The position numbers and the translations under genes were made by a program. Below the pieces are notes generated by a model, which saw nothing but the letters and a program-made list of their open reading frames with translations, was not told where the DNA came from and ran no database searches. Shown piece after piece: positions 44,501 to 57,097 of a stretch of DNA of 64,000 nucleotides (positions are counted from its first letter, which is position 1; every line of letters starts with the position of its first letter). The DNA comes from Symsagittifera roscoffensis (lineage: Eukaryota > Xenacoelomorpha > Acoela > Convolutidae), in contig NC_087062.1 in NCBI RefSeq assembly GCF_963678635.1, positions 66,883,415-66,947,414 on the forward strand. The letters run 5' to 3'.

Positions 44501-47500
44501 TTTTATTGCGGTGCAGTCAAGTTATTCGAACTTGCGGGTGTTCCCTGCCTTTTGGCCAAACTACACCTAAACTACAAAGTACCTCCCACCCAATGGATAA
44601 ACTGGGTTGATCAATTCCATTCAGCATCTTTGCCTAAGAAATTTTAGACATTGAGATTTTAAAAGAACCATGGGTGGTGGAAAGCAAAATTGTAATTTTG
44701 GAAGGACCTCGAGAGAGGCCAGAAACAAAGACGCTATGCGAGTTTGTGGAGTCGCAGAAGAAAGAAAGATAGCGAAAGAAAAATGAAAATTTGGTGACAT
44801 GAGAAGATGCGATGAAGAAAAAAAGTAGGATCACTACCATAGTTGGCCTGAGCGCAGAAGACAAAAGAGTGTTTTTGCAAAACAACCCTCGTGAAAGTTT
44901 TATCTGTGACTTTTTAAGATTTTTTTGACCTCTTAGAGACTGCATTTGTGGAATTTTTAAGCACTATCTTTGAGCACTGCAAATTGGAAAGCTGCAAAAA
45001 AAATTGAGATTTGGCAGGATCTGATATCGTAAAAACTTCTAAGCGAGACTGAATCCGCGATGTCTTTAATTTTACTTGAAAAGATGCAATCTCTATCCAA
45101 AACTTTTATCAAAACGGATCCAATGGACGCCCTAAATCGCGGATTTATCGACGAGATACCATTTCGAACCCACTAATATGTCACAATCAAACAATAAGAG
45201 TAAAAAGTACTAAACTTTTGATTCCGTAAAAAGACAACCAGGCCTGAACATTGTAACGTTTTTAACCAAAGATCAATTGAACGGATGTCCAGTGAAAATA
45301 ATAGTGTTTAAAACTCAAAAAAAAACAGGACAGTTTGGAACATTGTGCTAGTTTAAAAAAATTGGCTTTCAATAGTGCATAAGAAATTGTTAATGTTTGG
45401 AACTGTTTATATATCCCATCGGAACCGCTGATGGTTGAAGAGGAAAATATTTTTGGAGTTGATGAATGCATGGTCAGCAAAGGGGACAAATGACGATGAA
45501 GATTGTTCAGTATTGAACATTAAAAAGGTATACGCCAAAAAGTGCCTGGAAACAAAGAATTTTACAATCCCAAATATAAACACTCAGTGGATTCGGCCAG
45601 CCCGATCAGTTTCTTAAAACCGAACAATTTTCAGGCAACGAAACTGAAGAACGCACAAATGAAGAAGTTTCCAGTAGATAAGGATAAGAAATCACGTTCT
45701 CTATATTGTGGCTTCACAAATGTTACCATCAGTATCACTGTAGTCAAAATTCAATCCAAGGGATAGAATTGTGAAGAAACCCCTATTTTATTTCTTCCTG
45801 TGATGAAAGAAACTTCCTAGGGAAAGACAGTTTATTAAATTTGGGATATGAAATTGCATAAAGACGACGCCTTCACCCAATCAAAAACGTGACATTACCA
45901 GAGTTCTGTACGTCAATTTAGTTACAAATGCATATTCAAACATACTCAAAAAAAGTAAAAAAACTTTTTAGCAGTTTCGTAAAAAAACCGTCGGATTGAA
46001 AAACCAGACACTTCCAAGCACCATTTAAACCAAGCCGAACCAAAGGTAAAATAGTTTTCTTACGTTTGCTAGATGGTGTAAAAACTCAATGGAAAAATAT
46101 GGAACAGGATTGACATATCAAAAAAATAAACAAATGTGATGAAAATTGTTTTACAAGTCCAATAATAATTTAAGAAAAAAAAGACGTTTCCACAAAACGA
46201 GCCTGAGATTCAAAATTGCGGAACAACTAGATAGTAAAAACAAATACCTACCATCCACGAATCCAACAACATCACTCTTCATTGGTCAATCAAAAAATTT
46301 AACGACGAATAGTTCAGTAATCTCGATTTGCGAATTGCGTAGAGCCATTTAAACTTTGTGATGATACAGACAAGCAAAGTAAACTCAGTATAGTGCGAAG
46401 CGAAACTGATTTTTGCTGATTAGGAGATATATCTAACGAAATCCAACGGGTGCCATGGACTTACTTTGAAAAGACTTCCTTTCATCACTTGGTATGTAGT
46501 CAGAATATTATTCACTTAATCAGCATTTATGGAGAATCCCGAATATTCTCGAAAATGAAAATCAGGCTGTCATATGGGAAAAACGAGCTCTATTTCAAAA
46601 ACTTATCAAAATATTGGGGTATAAAATCTCGGAAAAAAATTGTGTGGGACCATTGGTCGCAAAAGCCGACTCGATAAACTTTTATCCAAACGAAAAGACA
46701 TAATAAAGTCGCGATCTTACTGTACTTCCGTAAATAATTATATATAAAAATTGTACCAAACCTTTTCAAAACTTTGCTCACCATTTTGCTTTTTACTGAA
46801 CAAAAATTCTGAATACTTGGAACGAAACGCACTCGAAGACCTTTCAAGATCTAAAGAATTGAATAGTAATTAGGACAGAAAACAATCATCTCGATATAAA
46901 TTGAAATTCAAAGTCAGGAACAGACCATCGCCCAACGGAATAGGGGCAACACTAGAACAATGAGAAAAAGAGTCTCGAATAACAAAAGCATTCATTTCAA
47001 AGTTTTCAAATACGCATAAAAATTTCTGCAATGGACTAGAATTTTTGGGGATTATTTAGTCAACGGAATTATTTTGAGCACCAAGTGTGTGATGGGTCAG
47101 AATTTGAGCTACGAACTGACCCTAAAGCCCTGTTGTCGACCTGAGAAGCAAAATATAGAAACAAAACTATGCATATTAGACTGGTTTGATGGGTAAACAA
47201 ACTGTCAACTTATATTTTGAAATACGACACTTACCAGAGAAAGATATTGGATTTACCAACCTACTTTCAAGGTCAGAAAAAAACCTCCCACCTCACATTT
47301 TGAGTGAGAGTTTGTGGTTCCAACAATCAACAAGATCATTGAGAACCCATTCGAAAATAATCAGTGCAAAAAGAAGACTTGTAGAAAAAACGAAAAGTTT
47401 TTTTGGAATTCCATTGTAAGTAATCATACTCAATTTGAAAACAAATTGTCGTCGGGCGCAAAAAAAGCAAAGTTATAATTCACCCAATGATTTCTCTTTG

Positions 47501-49336
47501 CGGTTATTTTCATATACGTCATTGACACCAGTGGAATTTGCAACGAAAATCAGTCTCGCTCAGTCTCTTGAGCAAGCAGCTGAATACCTTTGGTTTTTTC
47601 AAAATTTGATTTCCATTCATTCATTTTATTAGACAAGTGTTGTTTTTTGCTTAAATTCAATTTTACTGCACCAATTTCAGACATGAAATCATCTGTTACA
47701 ATTTTTTTTACAAATCAATCGATTTCGAATCCCAAAAAACTTGTGATTAGTGCAGAAAAACGAGGCGTTCAAAATAGTTTTATAGAAAATAAAATGTCAC
47801 GAATACATTGGAAGTTGTTGAACAAAAAAGTGGCAGATCTGAAAAAATTTACCTCTTAGTTTTGCTCATCAAACATTTCTTCAAACAAATTAAACAGTGA
47901 AGAATGACGACAAAGTTTTGATAAAAGTCAAGAGAGCCATCGAAAAAGCCAAAGTCAAGAAAGCCAAACTGGACAAATTCGCATTATGTATCAAAAATTT
48001 CAGCAGATATACATCAGAAGTATTGATTGCTACTCGATTTCAACAACAAACTGTTGTTCTAACAGCCTCAGATCTCCCTTCACTGCCCTGCTACAAGGCG
48101 TTTGGCAAGAAGGCGTTGACCAAAAACATTTGGATTGGAATAAAATACATTATTCTGTGTGTCGACCGTTTCTCAGATTTCCGATCGGCGAACACGTCAA
48201 GCACGACCTCATCACAATCTTTGTGAAAACTTTCACCGATTACGGCAACCTTCTCGGATTTTCAAATCTTTTAAAGAGTGGATCGTGTTTTACTTCAATT
48301 ATTTTCAAATGTTTCAGCAAGAAAACAATATAAAAACAGATTTTAAGTACAGAGGTAGGCCATAGATTCAATGGAGTGGTATGAAGACTAACTTACTCAG
48401 TGAAGTGGACTTTATTAGCGATGTCGTTTAATCTACTCCATCCGTCTCAACCAGTAGTTTCACGAAAACGCAATCAAAATTGGGACTTCAAAAGTTCTTT
48501 GGAGAAAGACGCTTTATCGACAAAGTTGGACCAACTGACTAATAGTTATCAATCTGAAAGATGAATCGTAGCAACCATTGGTAGAGCTGATCTCGCCGAA
48601 CAAGACGCCAGAGAAAATAACACGGCTGGGAAGCTTTGTTATCAACTCCCCGTTAGACTTCTTGACCTCATTGGGAGAAATTGCCGAGCGAAATACTCTG
48701 ATAGCCGAAATTATCAAAGACTTTTCCAAACTCGTCATTGGATCCACCTATGATAGTTGCTGAATAATTTTCAGCTGAGATAGATACACCTGCGCAAGGT
48801 TAGCTAGGCAACATCAGAGCGGAGGCAGACATGATCCACTTTCACGTACAACGCAGCCTTACAACTTAGACAAATCAAACTCAAAATTTTTCCTAACTAT
48901 ACTATACCATTGGTACGACAACCAATTTCGGCAATTATTTAATTCTAGGTTTTTGACCCATCGGAAGTTGAAGCCGATTTTTATTGAAAGTCACCACATG
49001 TTATACACCTTTTTACTTTTTTATCAATTCATTTTACCTCAATTGTACAATGCCGTTTTTTTAATAATTGTTCTCTGTAAATATCTGCAAGAATTATCAG
49101 TTACCTCTAATTTTTGTTCACATGAATCCTATTCTGTGAATCCTATGGTGTTCAAAGTTAGCTCGAAACTTTCGTTTCAAACTTCTGTTGAACGTGGGGA
49201 GAAGGGTGGTTGGAGTATGCGTGCTACATAGGCTACCATTCGTTGTATCAGATAAAATAAAAATTTGTGCTTCGGGGAATTTCTTTGAATTGTCTTTTTA
49301 GTTGTTTGTTTAACTTGAACTTCACTTCTGTATTAG
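44501..49336 (+). other. Flanking DNA without a recognised gene
   Basis: Several 60-115 codon frames occur (for example 45435-45617, 46450-46677, 47186-47419, 47897-48226, 47986-48333, 48578-48763). None has a recognised motif, neighbouring frames do not join into one protein, and no splice structure could be supported. Around 47890-48230 two plus-strand frames overlap over more than 200 bp, which may mark a decayed coding segment. I cannot name it. Confidence 0.35.
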
Positions 49337-49349
49337 ATACCTGCGATTT

Positions 49350-49456
49350 GTGTGTCTGTTCAAAATCCATTGGAACTCATGACACTTTTCTACTTGAATA
49401 GAAAAGAAAGTTTTAGTCATTTAGTTTACCAGTGGTAATATTTTTTTACTTTTTAT
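49350..49456 (+). repeat. Dispersed repeat, copy 2, abutting a MITE
   Basis: Counterpart of 44341-44500 (TGTGTCTGTTCAAAATCCAT, then TTTACCAGTGGTAATA). It ends in CTTTTTAT, exactly where a MITE begins. The copy at 44491-44505 (CTTTTTATTG) looks like an unoccupied version of the insertion site. Confidence 0.55.
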
Positions 49457-49750
49457 CAGGGGCGATTTTTTTTTAATTTCGAAAGTTTTTTTTGATCAAT
49501 CAAATTGATTTTCTGAGCTCTTCATGAGCACTAAAATTAACCTGTTTTGGCAAAACGTCTGCGCCGCGGGCAATTTTTCGAAAAACCAGACCAAGACATA
49601 GCGCATTTCCGCGTGCGCTCCGCTCCCCCCTCGAAATAAGTATATATTGGCACCAAAGGCGCCTTTAAAAAGTTTTTAGGGTCCGTCGCCAAAAATGGAT
49701 ATCTCAAGATAGTGCAAAGGAGGGACGCGAGACCCTGGGATCTGCCACTG
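49457..49750 (-). mobile_element. hAT-like MITE, internally shortened
   Basis: It begins CAGGGGCGAT and ends ATCTGCCACTG, a degraded complement of CAGGGGCGGAT. Landmarks are those of the family in inverted order (GAGCTCTTCATGAGC, CTGCGCCGCGGGC, CTCCCCCCTCG, GGCGCC, GGATATCTCAAGATAG). At 294 bp it is shorter than the 423-bp complete copy. Confidence 0.75.
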
Positions 49751-50908
49751 ATTTTATCAGGGGGTTTAATAAAAGTTATGCTAACAAAAGTGATGAATCA
49801 GATTGGCATCGTGTTGCGCGATCGGCGATACATTTTTGTAAAATCAAGCCTGAAATTTCAGTCGGTACTACTGCTTATATGGGTACACCAGTCGAAAAGA
49901 CTACTCAGCAGAGAACAGCGACTATGATGAGCATGACGTCATGGGGTCCAACATTAACAGCAACTTCAGCAGAACGCGCGAGAGAGAACAAATGAAGTTG
50001 CAGTTCTTCGAGATCATCTCCCAAATATGGCAGTTCATCAATTTCTTTGGAGACGACGAATCAGTAGACGAGGAACGTGCGTGTGTAAATGGATTAAAAT
50101 TTGGATTACAAATGAAAATTTTCAGCGCTCTAGTCAAAGTCGAAAGCCAATCATCTAAGTTCTTGTAAGAAGTTTGAGTAGATATACAAAAAATCGGACA
50201 AATTTTATGTCCTTATTTTTCTGCAGCAGAGGATATTTATCTAATGAGATCTTACAAAGGCTCTTTTAAGAACCTGAAGTTACATGATCTACCCAGGACG
50301 ACATATACCAGACTTGAAAGTCACGTCCCATGTCGTTCCGCGACCCAAACTGCTTAGCAGTAAAATTCTCAGCATAGGTCGTGAAAGTCTCAACATATTG
50401 TCGGAAAAACCTTATAAATGATAATTTTTACCTTGCAAAAAGATAAGCAATGGTATTGCAATCGGGTACTAGACTTTTTTCTTGTATAAAACTTTGCTCA
50501 CAGATGGTCAATTATGCATGGTCAGTTAACTTTTAGCATTGTTACTGTTTTTGCCTGTATTTGCGTTGCATGTTCAGTGTACCACTGCATGGTTAATTAA
50601 AAGCATGGTTAATGTATTTGCTTTGTGTTTAAGTTAGTAATTATCCATTTTTTTCTTATATTTGAAAATTTCTGGTAGTTTTTTTTTTGCACTGAGGTTG
50701 TTCGGCTTTAGTTTTGTCTGCTTTCTTTTCTAATTTTCTTATTTTATTATAATTGTTAATTTTGTAACGATTGAGTTTTAACAAAATTTATTTGAAAAAG
50801 TGAATTGCCCTCTTACGCCATCCGTAATACAAATAGAAAAATTATTCATAAAAACTTTTCTGCTTTTTAGTTCGCTTATTATAAAAAACTCAAATTGAAT
50901 AGTTTAAA
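49751..50908 (+). other. Flanking DNA, one unassigned frame
   Basis: Frame 49941-50168 (75 codons) continues upstream without stop to about 49790 through an ACA/ATG-rich stretch. The segment EREQMKLQFFEIISQIWQFI has ordinary protein complexity. No family was recognised and no splice sites could be paired with it. Confidence 0.3.
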
Positions 50909-50910
50909 CG

Positions 50911-50986
50911 ACGCATCTGGCGTAGAGGTAGCACCTGCTTAAGACGACCAAAACGTGTGGTACGAATCCAGCCGGAACTTTTTTTT
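50911..50986 (+). ncRNA. tRNA-like Pol III unit with terminator
   Basis: TGGCGTAGAGGTAGCA (50918-50933) matches an A box closely, and GGTACGAATCC (50959-50969) is one base from the B-box consensus. An eight-T run (50979-50986) directly follows, as expected for Pol III termination. The acceptor and T stems pair poorly, so this is more likely a tRNA pseudogene or a very short SINE head than a functional tRNA. I cannot assign an anticodon. Confidence 0.45.
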
Positions 50987-53900
50987 AAACTAGAAAACTT
51001 CTGCGTTTTTGGGCAGCCGTCCTCCTCTTTGTTTTACGCCTTAGTGCCTGTTGCACGAACGCTTTTTAAAGAATCAACTTTCCGCATGTTAAAGAATCAG
51101 CTTTCTGCATAGACACTTGTTAAAGAACCAGCTTTCTTCTAATTTGCTGAAGGTAATTAGTAGAAGTAATTGAGTTGAAAATTCTAATGAGCGCAAAATT
51201 TTTACGCATGGGATTATTATTCTTGCTATTAGCCTTGCTGGATTGCCTTTGTTACGTAAAATCTGCTCCGATGCAAATTTAACGTTCAGTTGTCTTGTTT
51301 GGCATGTTAGATTTGTTAAACTGATACAAGTCAATTTAATTTCTGAATTGGGTCTTGCATTAACTACTTAACTACTTATACAGCACTAATGGGACAATAT
51401 ATAAGCAGTATGTTTAAGTTGATTATTTGCTTATGATTGTCGGTTTTCATTTTGTTTGTCGTCGGTTTTTTTATCTGATACTTTGTTTTGTGCGACTTAT
51501 TTTGATTGCTCAAAGTCAACCCTACAAGGTCGTCTTGAAAGTCAACCCCACAATAAATTCAATCAGTGAAAACAATGATCTCGTTTTATAAATTTTTGTT
51601 TTTCTAATTCCTTTTTCAATTTTTTCTTCGCTCGAAGTATTTTTTGCTACTTCTTCAGCGTCATGCTGTTTTAGCCTTAAACTTGCTTGTTGTATCGCAA
51701 AAAGCAAGTTTCGTCTCTGTTTCGTCTCTGTGTGTAATTTTGAAACTTACTTTGCTTAGTTTAGCCAAAAATCAAAAAATCAGCCGGCAAAAACTGAATT
51801 GCTTAAATTATAAATGGTCGCAAAATAATGGAATGGCAAATTCCGGCTGCAAGGATCTGGACATAAAACGCGGACTATTACCCGGGCTTTTAAAATTTAT
51901 TTTTGTTTGATTAATTAGGAAATAATAAAAAACGGATAATACTTATTCGATTATTCGATTATTCGAATTTTTTTATGTCTGTTTTTTTTTGTTTGCTCCC
52001 GAGCATTAGCTTTTTAATCCGGCTTATTATTAGTTAGTTCCAGTTAAATAAAAATCAGGTATTTTTAAATGTATGAAACTTTGTTTGCTTATGATCTCTG
52101 AGACGCTTCGGAAAAATTTTTCACTTTTCAGAAAAAAGTAACCAATGGAAAAACCCGCTACTCTACTGATTGCCTGCATCTTCAGCTAAATTTTTTGAAA
52201 CTTCGCCGCAGGTTTTACGGTTTTCGAAAAATTCAGCTGGTTAATTTTTCTATAATTTCTATAAGATTAATTTAGATGTTTCATTTTCACGAAATGTTTG
52301 CAGGAGAGCTAATTGCCTTCAAGTTTTTTTCAAGATAATAATCAAATTAGAAAACCATTTTTTAATGGGCGATATCTTGCAATTTCTTTAGAAGCGTAAG
52401 CTGCGGATTAATTCTTTCCGAAACGAAATGTAGGCAGCAAACTGGTGTCAATAATTAAACGAAAGACGCCAGCTACGTCCCCTTGTTTTTTACAAGAGCG
52501 TGAAGGGAGAAAACAACAGAAAAACAGCTGGGAAGTTAGCTATAGTCATAACATTTAAAATAAATGAATTAGCCCAGTTTAAGCCATTTTGGTCATGATG
52601 ATAAAGGATTTTTTGAATCTTGAAAATCAGATTCAAAAAGAAATATCAGCGACATTTTTATCACGATCCAAGATCCAAACAGAACCACTAACATGTCTGA
52701 TGGAAAAAACTCAAATGTTTCATTTAAAAAGTGATGTAAGAACTCATTCTTGTTGATACGTTCTTTTGTATAACTTTGGTTATCATTCGTCCCCAACCTT
52801 TCCTATTTACTAAGTTGTTTTTTGAGCGTTTGAACACACGAGCAAGGAAACTTTCTGTGAGCACATGGAGGCGCTGTTTTTACTCTTGAGTCTCCACATG
52901 ATCATTCATATCTACCTGAAAAATGATTACCAGAAAAAGATACATAATCTCTAGTTGTAATCATTGTAAAGTGATTAGTTGTTGGTTGTAGTTATTTTTG
53001 AAAAAAAAAAACAGAAATAATAGGTTAAAACAGAAACAGTGTTTTTAAAAAATTTGCTCTATGCCTAATCAGATAGTAATGCCTTTTGACAAAAGTATAC
53101 TCGCTGAAATATAAAAATGGGTGACACTTTTAATTTGGGTTGTCCTCCAGAAATTCAAGACAATAAACAATTTCCGAAAAACTGGATCACAATTAAGATA
53201 AGAAAAAGTCATTGCACAAACCTTTTAATTTTTGTGGCCATTTCAAAAATAATTTTAAGCAGGAAAATTTCCCATGTCTTAAGTTAAATGAACAACATAA
53301 CACCAAATGTTTGTTCGAAAACGCTCAATTAGAAAAAAAGATACAATCTTTTTCCTATCACTTTAGAACGACAAGCAAAAGCAAAAATCATGAATAAAAT
53401 TTTTTTTTGCCATAAAGATTTTGCCAGTACTTTTTCAACGAAATCTGCCTAAAGTTTCTGAGCCTTTGAAAAAGAATGACAGATTTTTCGAATAGCAGAA
53501 AAGTGCACTGTTTATTTTGCCGGACCCAGTAAAAGCTTCTTTTTCCGAGTTGTTCACGAAACAAAGATTCACGAAGATTTTGCTCCACTAAAATGCACTT
53601 AAAACAAATGAGAACTCATCTACTTGATTTACAATTAGACTCAAAAATTTGAGAAACCTGTGAAATCAAATGCGCAAAGTGTGAAAAACCAGTTAAAGCA
53701 GCGCCATTTTTTCTTCAAGAAATTTTTTTTTTCAAAAGCTCAAGTCGAAAAAAAAGAAAAACTGTTTCTGGAAAAAAATTTTAATAATCCAACAAAGACT
53801 CGATGCAATCTGTTAAGCTATTGTGTATAATTAGTATCAAATTTAACAATTCTAGCAAAGTTTCACACTTACAGCCATTTCCGTATGTAAATGAATTTTT

Positions 53901-54134
53901 TATGGATGCTATAATTGTCAAACTTTAAACTATTTATCCTCGACCTAATGAAAAGTTATCAAAAACGGTATTCCTACTGAGCCCGTTCCTGTTATTGACA
54001 AAAATCAGTTCTCAGTGTACCGTATTAAACTGAACACAATTGAAATTTTGAGTGTTATCAATGCATTAGATAAAAATCATTTTTTAGGCGACAATGACAT
54101 GAACAATATAAAATATTCAAATTATGTATAAGGT
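50987..54134 (+). other. Flanking DNA, no gene recognised
   Basis: AT-rich sequence, with poly-T stretches and scattered 60-90 codon frames in which no motif was found. No tRNA, rRNA or repeat match was seen. Confidence 0.4.
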
Positions 54135-54150
54135 GGTTGTTTAGGGTCTA

Positions 54151-54596
54151 GGACAACAAGCCGACGGGGCTTCAAGCCGAAGGGACTTCAGGCCGAAAAT
54201 TAAACTTTACAAGCACCTCAAATCATTATTTTTCATCTGTAAAACGTTGCTTGTCAAAATCATAGGCTATTTTACTCCATAATAAGCGTTATTTATGACA
54301 ATGAATCATTTGGGATTGGCATCCGTTAATAATATCAGCCGGTTTTTGAAATGCATAAATTATAGACAAGAAAATTACCTTCAACCGTGTTTTATTTTTC
54401 AACTTTCCTAAACATCATTTGGAGGCTTAAATTTAATGAAAACGCTAATAATTACCGAATAAAGATCATGAAATTGAGAAATTCTTCAAAAAAATTTTCA
54501 AATTAATCATATTTCATGACTTGGAGAGATAATTTTTGGCTTGAAGTCCCTAATTTTACGATTCGGCTTGAAATCCCGTCGGCTTGATGTCCGGCA
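54151..54596 (+). mobile_element. MITE with terminal inverted repeats, second family
   Basis: The left end reads GGACAACAAGCCGACGGGGC, then TTCAAGCCGAAGGGACTTCA. The right end is its inverted counterpart: TTGAAGTCCC and, after a spacer, CGGCTTGAAATCCCGTCGGC followed by TTGATGTCC. The 446-bp element is non-coding. It is flanked by similar direct sequences (GGTTGTTTAGGGTCTAGG at 54135-54152 and GGTTGTTTAATATCTAGG at 54600-54617), which may be a degraded target-site duplication. Confidence 0.7.
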
Positions 54597-54617
54597 CCCG
54601 GTTGTTTAATATCTAGG

Positions 54618-55334
54618 TTTTCTATCAATCTTTTCTTAACAAGAGGCGTGTTTCCTAAAGAGTTTTTAAAGCAAAACAAGATTGCTCGTATCAGGGCGAA
54701 GCCCTTAATGTTCCGACTGCCTTTTAATGTTTATGGAGCAGTAATAACCTTAAGAAATTCAATTAAATAAAAAAAATGAAATTTTTTTTTTAATTATTGT
54801 AATTTTTTTATGAAAACCATCCCCCCACACGCCATATAAAGAACAAAAGGATAGATTTCGCTCGTTGCAACAAACCAATTATGGCAAATAAGCTTCTTTT
54901 AACCAATTTGGAACGATTTCTAAGGCGGATTAACTCTCCGCTTACGCGTTATTAGCGCAAAATATATCGCGCGTTAATTGTCCCAAATTGGCCAAAAGGG
55001 CAATCTTTAAACCCCCGTAATTTTACGAAAAATGATCACAGGTAAAATATGTTTTCAAATTTGAGCTCAGGACAACAATAGCTTTCGAATGATATAAAAA
55101 AATTCCGTCAAAAATGGCTAGTTAAAAAGTCGAAATTTGTCTGAAGAAAAAAAAACCCAAATATTCCGTTACTTTCGTATCAAAAGTCGGAACAAAAATT
55201 GCTGTTGCGTAAATATAGCACGTATACAATAATCAAGCAAAATCTCGTATAATTTTTTGTAGCAACTATATGGATCAGAAAATTACAATCGGGTCTCTTC
55301 CTATATCAAGCAATTTTTACAGCTGTTTTTGAAG
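54618..55334 (+). other. Flanking DNA, nothing recognised
   Basis: Contains a short GCG-rich segment (TAGCGCAAAATATATCGCGCG) near 54952. No gene or repeat identified. Confidence 0.35.
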
Positions 55335-55827
55335 CAATTTGCGATCCATAAAAACAAGCGCCACTGATAGCCTGGCAGAGTTAACCGAAAAAGTGAAATT
55401 TCTGCTGTCGCTCTTTGAAACGCACAGCTTCCTTTTGAATTTCAAAAAGCTTTTGATACTATTGATTATGGCAGTTTTTTTTATCAGCAAAAAATATATA
55501 ATTTTTGCAGTATTTTTCTTGTCTTGGTTGAAAACTTACCACAGCTACCGCAAATTGCGTGTAGAAGTTAACATCAATCAAATGTGGTGTTCCACAAGGA
55601 TCAATCGTAGCAGCGTTATGAATTGTAATTGTATCGCTGATGTGCCGTCAGCATGTAAATCTGCAGAGGGAAAGTTTCTTGCAGACGATGTAGCTTGCAG
55701 AGTTGAAAATATGACAGCAGTTCTAAATAGTTTTGAACCAATGTTTTTTTTTAAAAAAATTGAGTGGCAATCAGATTGTTTAAATCAGCACAAAAGAAAG
55801 TTGAATCTAATGCCAAGGAAAATATAA
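55335..55827 (+). pseudogene. LINE (non-LTR) reverse transcriptase fragment
   Basis: RT landmarks of LINE elements appear in order across frames. ATDSLAELTEKVKF and ETHSFLLNF come first. Then KAFDTIDYG (about 55450, next frame) is motif A with its catalytic Asp. SWLKTYHSYRKLRVEVN is next, then KCGVPQGSIVAAL (about 55580-55618) is motif B, and DVPSACKSAEGKFLADDVAC has the motif C ADD. The 162-codon frame 55339-55827 covers most of this, but motifs A and B lie in other frames, so at least two pairs of compensating indels exist. No endonuclease or ORF1 was found. It is a dead 5'- and 3'-truncated copy, of Jockey/CR1-like appearance. Confidence 0.78.
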
Positions 55828-56658
55828 AATCTAAATCCGATAACTTAGCTGTTAAATTTGTCTGCAAAAATTCATTTGTTTTTCTCGCCTGTAACTTTTG
55901 TTCTTGAGGTTTTTCTAAAAAGAAAGTTGGAACAAGTTATTGTATAGTATTGAAGTTAAAACACTATGCACCAAGGCACCCACTACCACTATACTAAATT
56001 CGTCAATATTTGCAAAATGGCGCTTCATTTCATGGTTGATGCAGTTCCACCATATTAAAACGGCACGATCACTCTGAGGACATTAAGAAAAAAAATTGAA
56101 CTACTGAGTGTTTATGAAAACGGCGTTTATGATTTACTAAAATTTGTACTCAACCATTAAACAAATTACATTGGTACATTGGGGCTTATGTTAAATTATT
56201 CTTTTGAAAGCCCGCGGGAATCGAAAAATGTTTTTTTTTTATTGAATCATACTGTTTATCAAAATCTCAAAACCCGAATTTTAATTTAAAATTCTGAATT
56301 GATATGTTTTTTTTAGTTATAAATATTAAAATCTAAACTGCTGGGTAATCTGATGGGATTAAATTGATTTTTAATTGAAAAATATGAGTCTCTAAAACCC
56401 AACAAAGTATTTTGATATTAAAAAAAATTATCTCAGCAAATTATTTTGAACAATATTATTTTTAAAAAAGGAAAGAATTGAGGCAAATTTACCTTTGTTA
56501 TATTTTATTTTCGAGATAATTCATTTAGCTGAATTGTGCAATAGGTAAAGAACCTATAAAATTTGATGTTTTTTTCTGTGTTTCCCGATTTTAAGTTTTG
56601 ATTTTAAGATGTTGTTTTTTTTTCAGTTTTTTTTCTCTAGTTTCGTTTAAATGGCTTG
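55828..56658 (+). other. Flanking DNA, nothing recognised
   Basis: Very AT-rich sequence with homopolymer runs. No LINE 3' tail repeat could be identified with certainty. Confidence 0.35.
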
Positions 56659-57097
56659 ATTCTAATCAGGGGCGGATTTGGGGGGGGGGGGAAGGAGGGG
56701 GCGGACGCTTTTTTGTTTCAGGGATTCGACCCCTTTCCGACGCAAAGGGTCCCCCTTTGTACTATTTTGAAATATCCATATTTTGTGAAGGACCCTGAAA
56801 TTTTTCTAAAAGCGGCTTCTAAAAGCGCCCTTTATACTAATTTTGAGGGGGGAGTGCTCGCCGAAAAAACGCTATTTTTTGGTCAAAATTTTCCAAAAAG
56901 TGCCGAAAAAAGCCTTTTTTTGTCCGTTTTTTTTTCAAAATTTTGCCTGCGGCGCAGGAAAATTTGGCCAAACCAGGGTCTTTTAGTACTCTGGGAGAGC
57001 TCGGAAAATCAATTTGGTCGACCTAAAAAAAGGTCGACGAAATTTTTAAAATATCCGCCCCCCTCGAGAAAACACTAGATCCGCCCCTGATTCTAAT
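56659..57097 (+). mobile_element. hAT-like MITE, complete, with 8-bp target duplication
   Basis: The element proper is 56667-57089 (423 bp). It begins CAGGGGCGGAT and ends in the exact complement ATCCGCCCCTG. ATTCTAAT occurs at 56659-56666 and again at 57090-57097, a perfect 8-bp target-site duplication. An 8-bp duplication and a CAGGGG terminus are typical of the hAT superfamily. There is no transposase frame, so it is non-autonomous. A run of twelve or more Gs follows the left terminus. This is the reference copy for the family. Confidence 0.93.

Noticed and set aside
47897-48365. A host gene in the overlapping frames around 48 kb
   Set aside because: Two frames are open but no domain, start context or splice sites could be supported. 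It was kept only as a remark on possible decayed coding sequence.
56598-57078. Frames of 66 and 140 codons across the 56.7-57.1 kb stretch
   Set aside because: They lie within the hAT-like MITE, which has no conserved coding potential among its copies.
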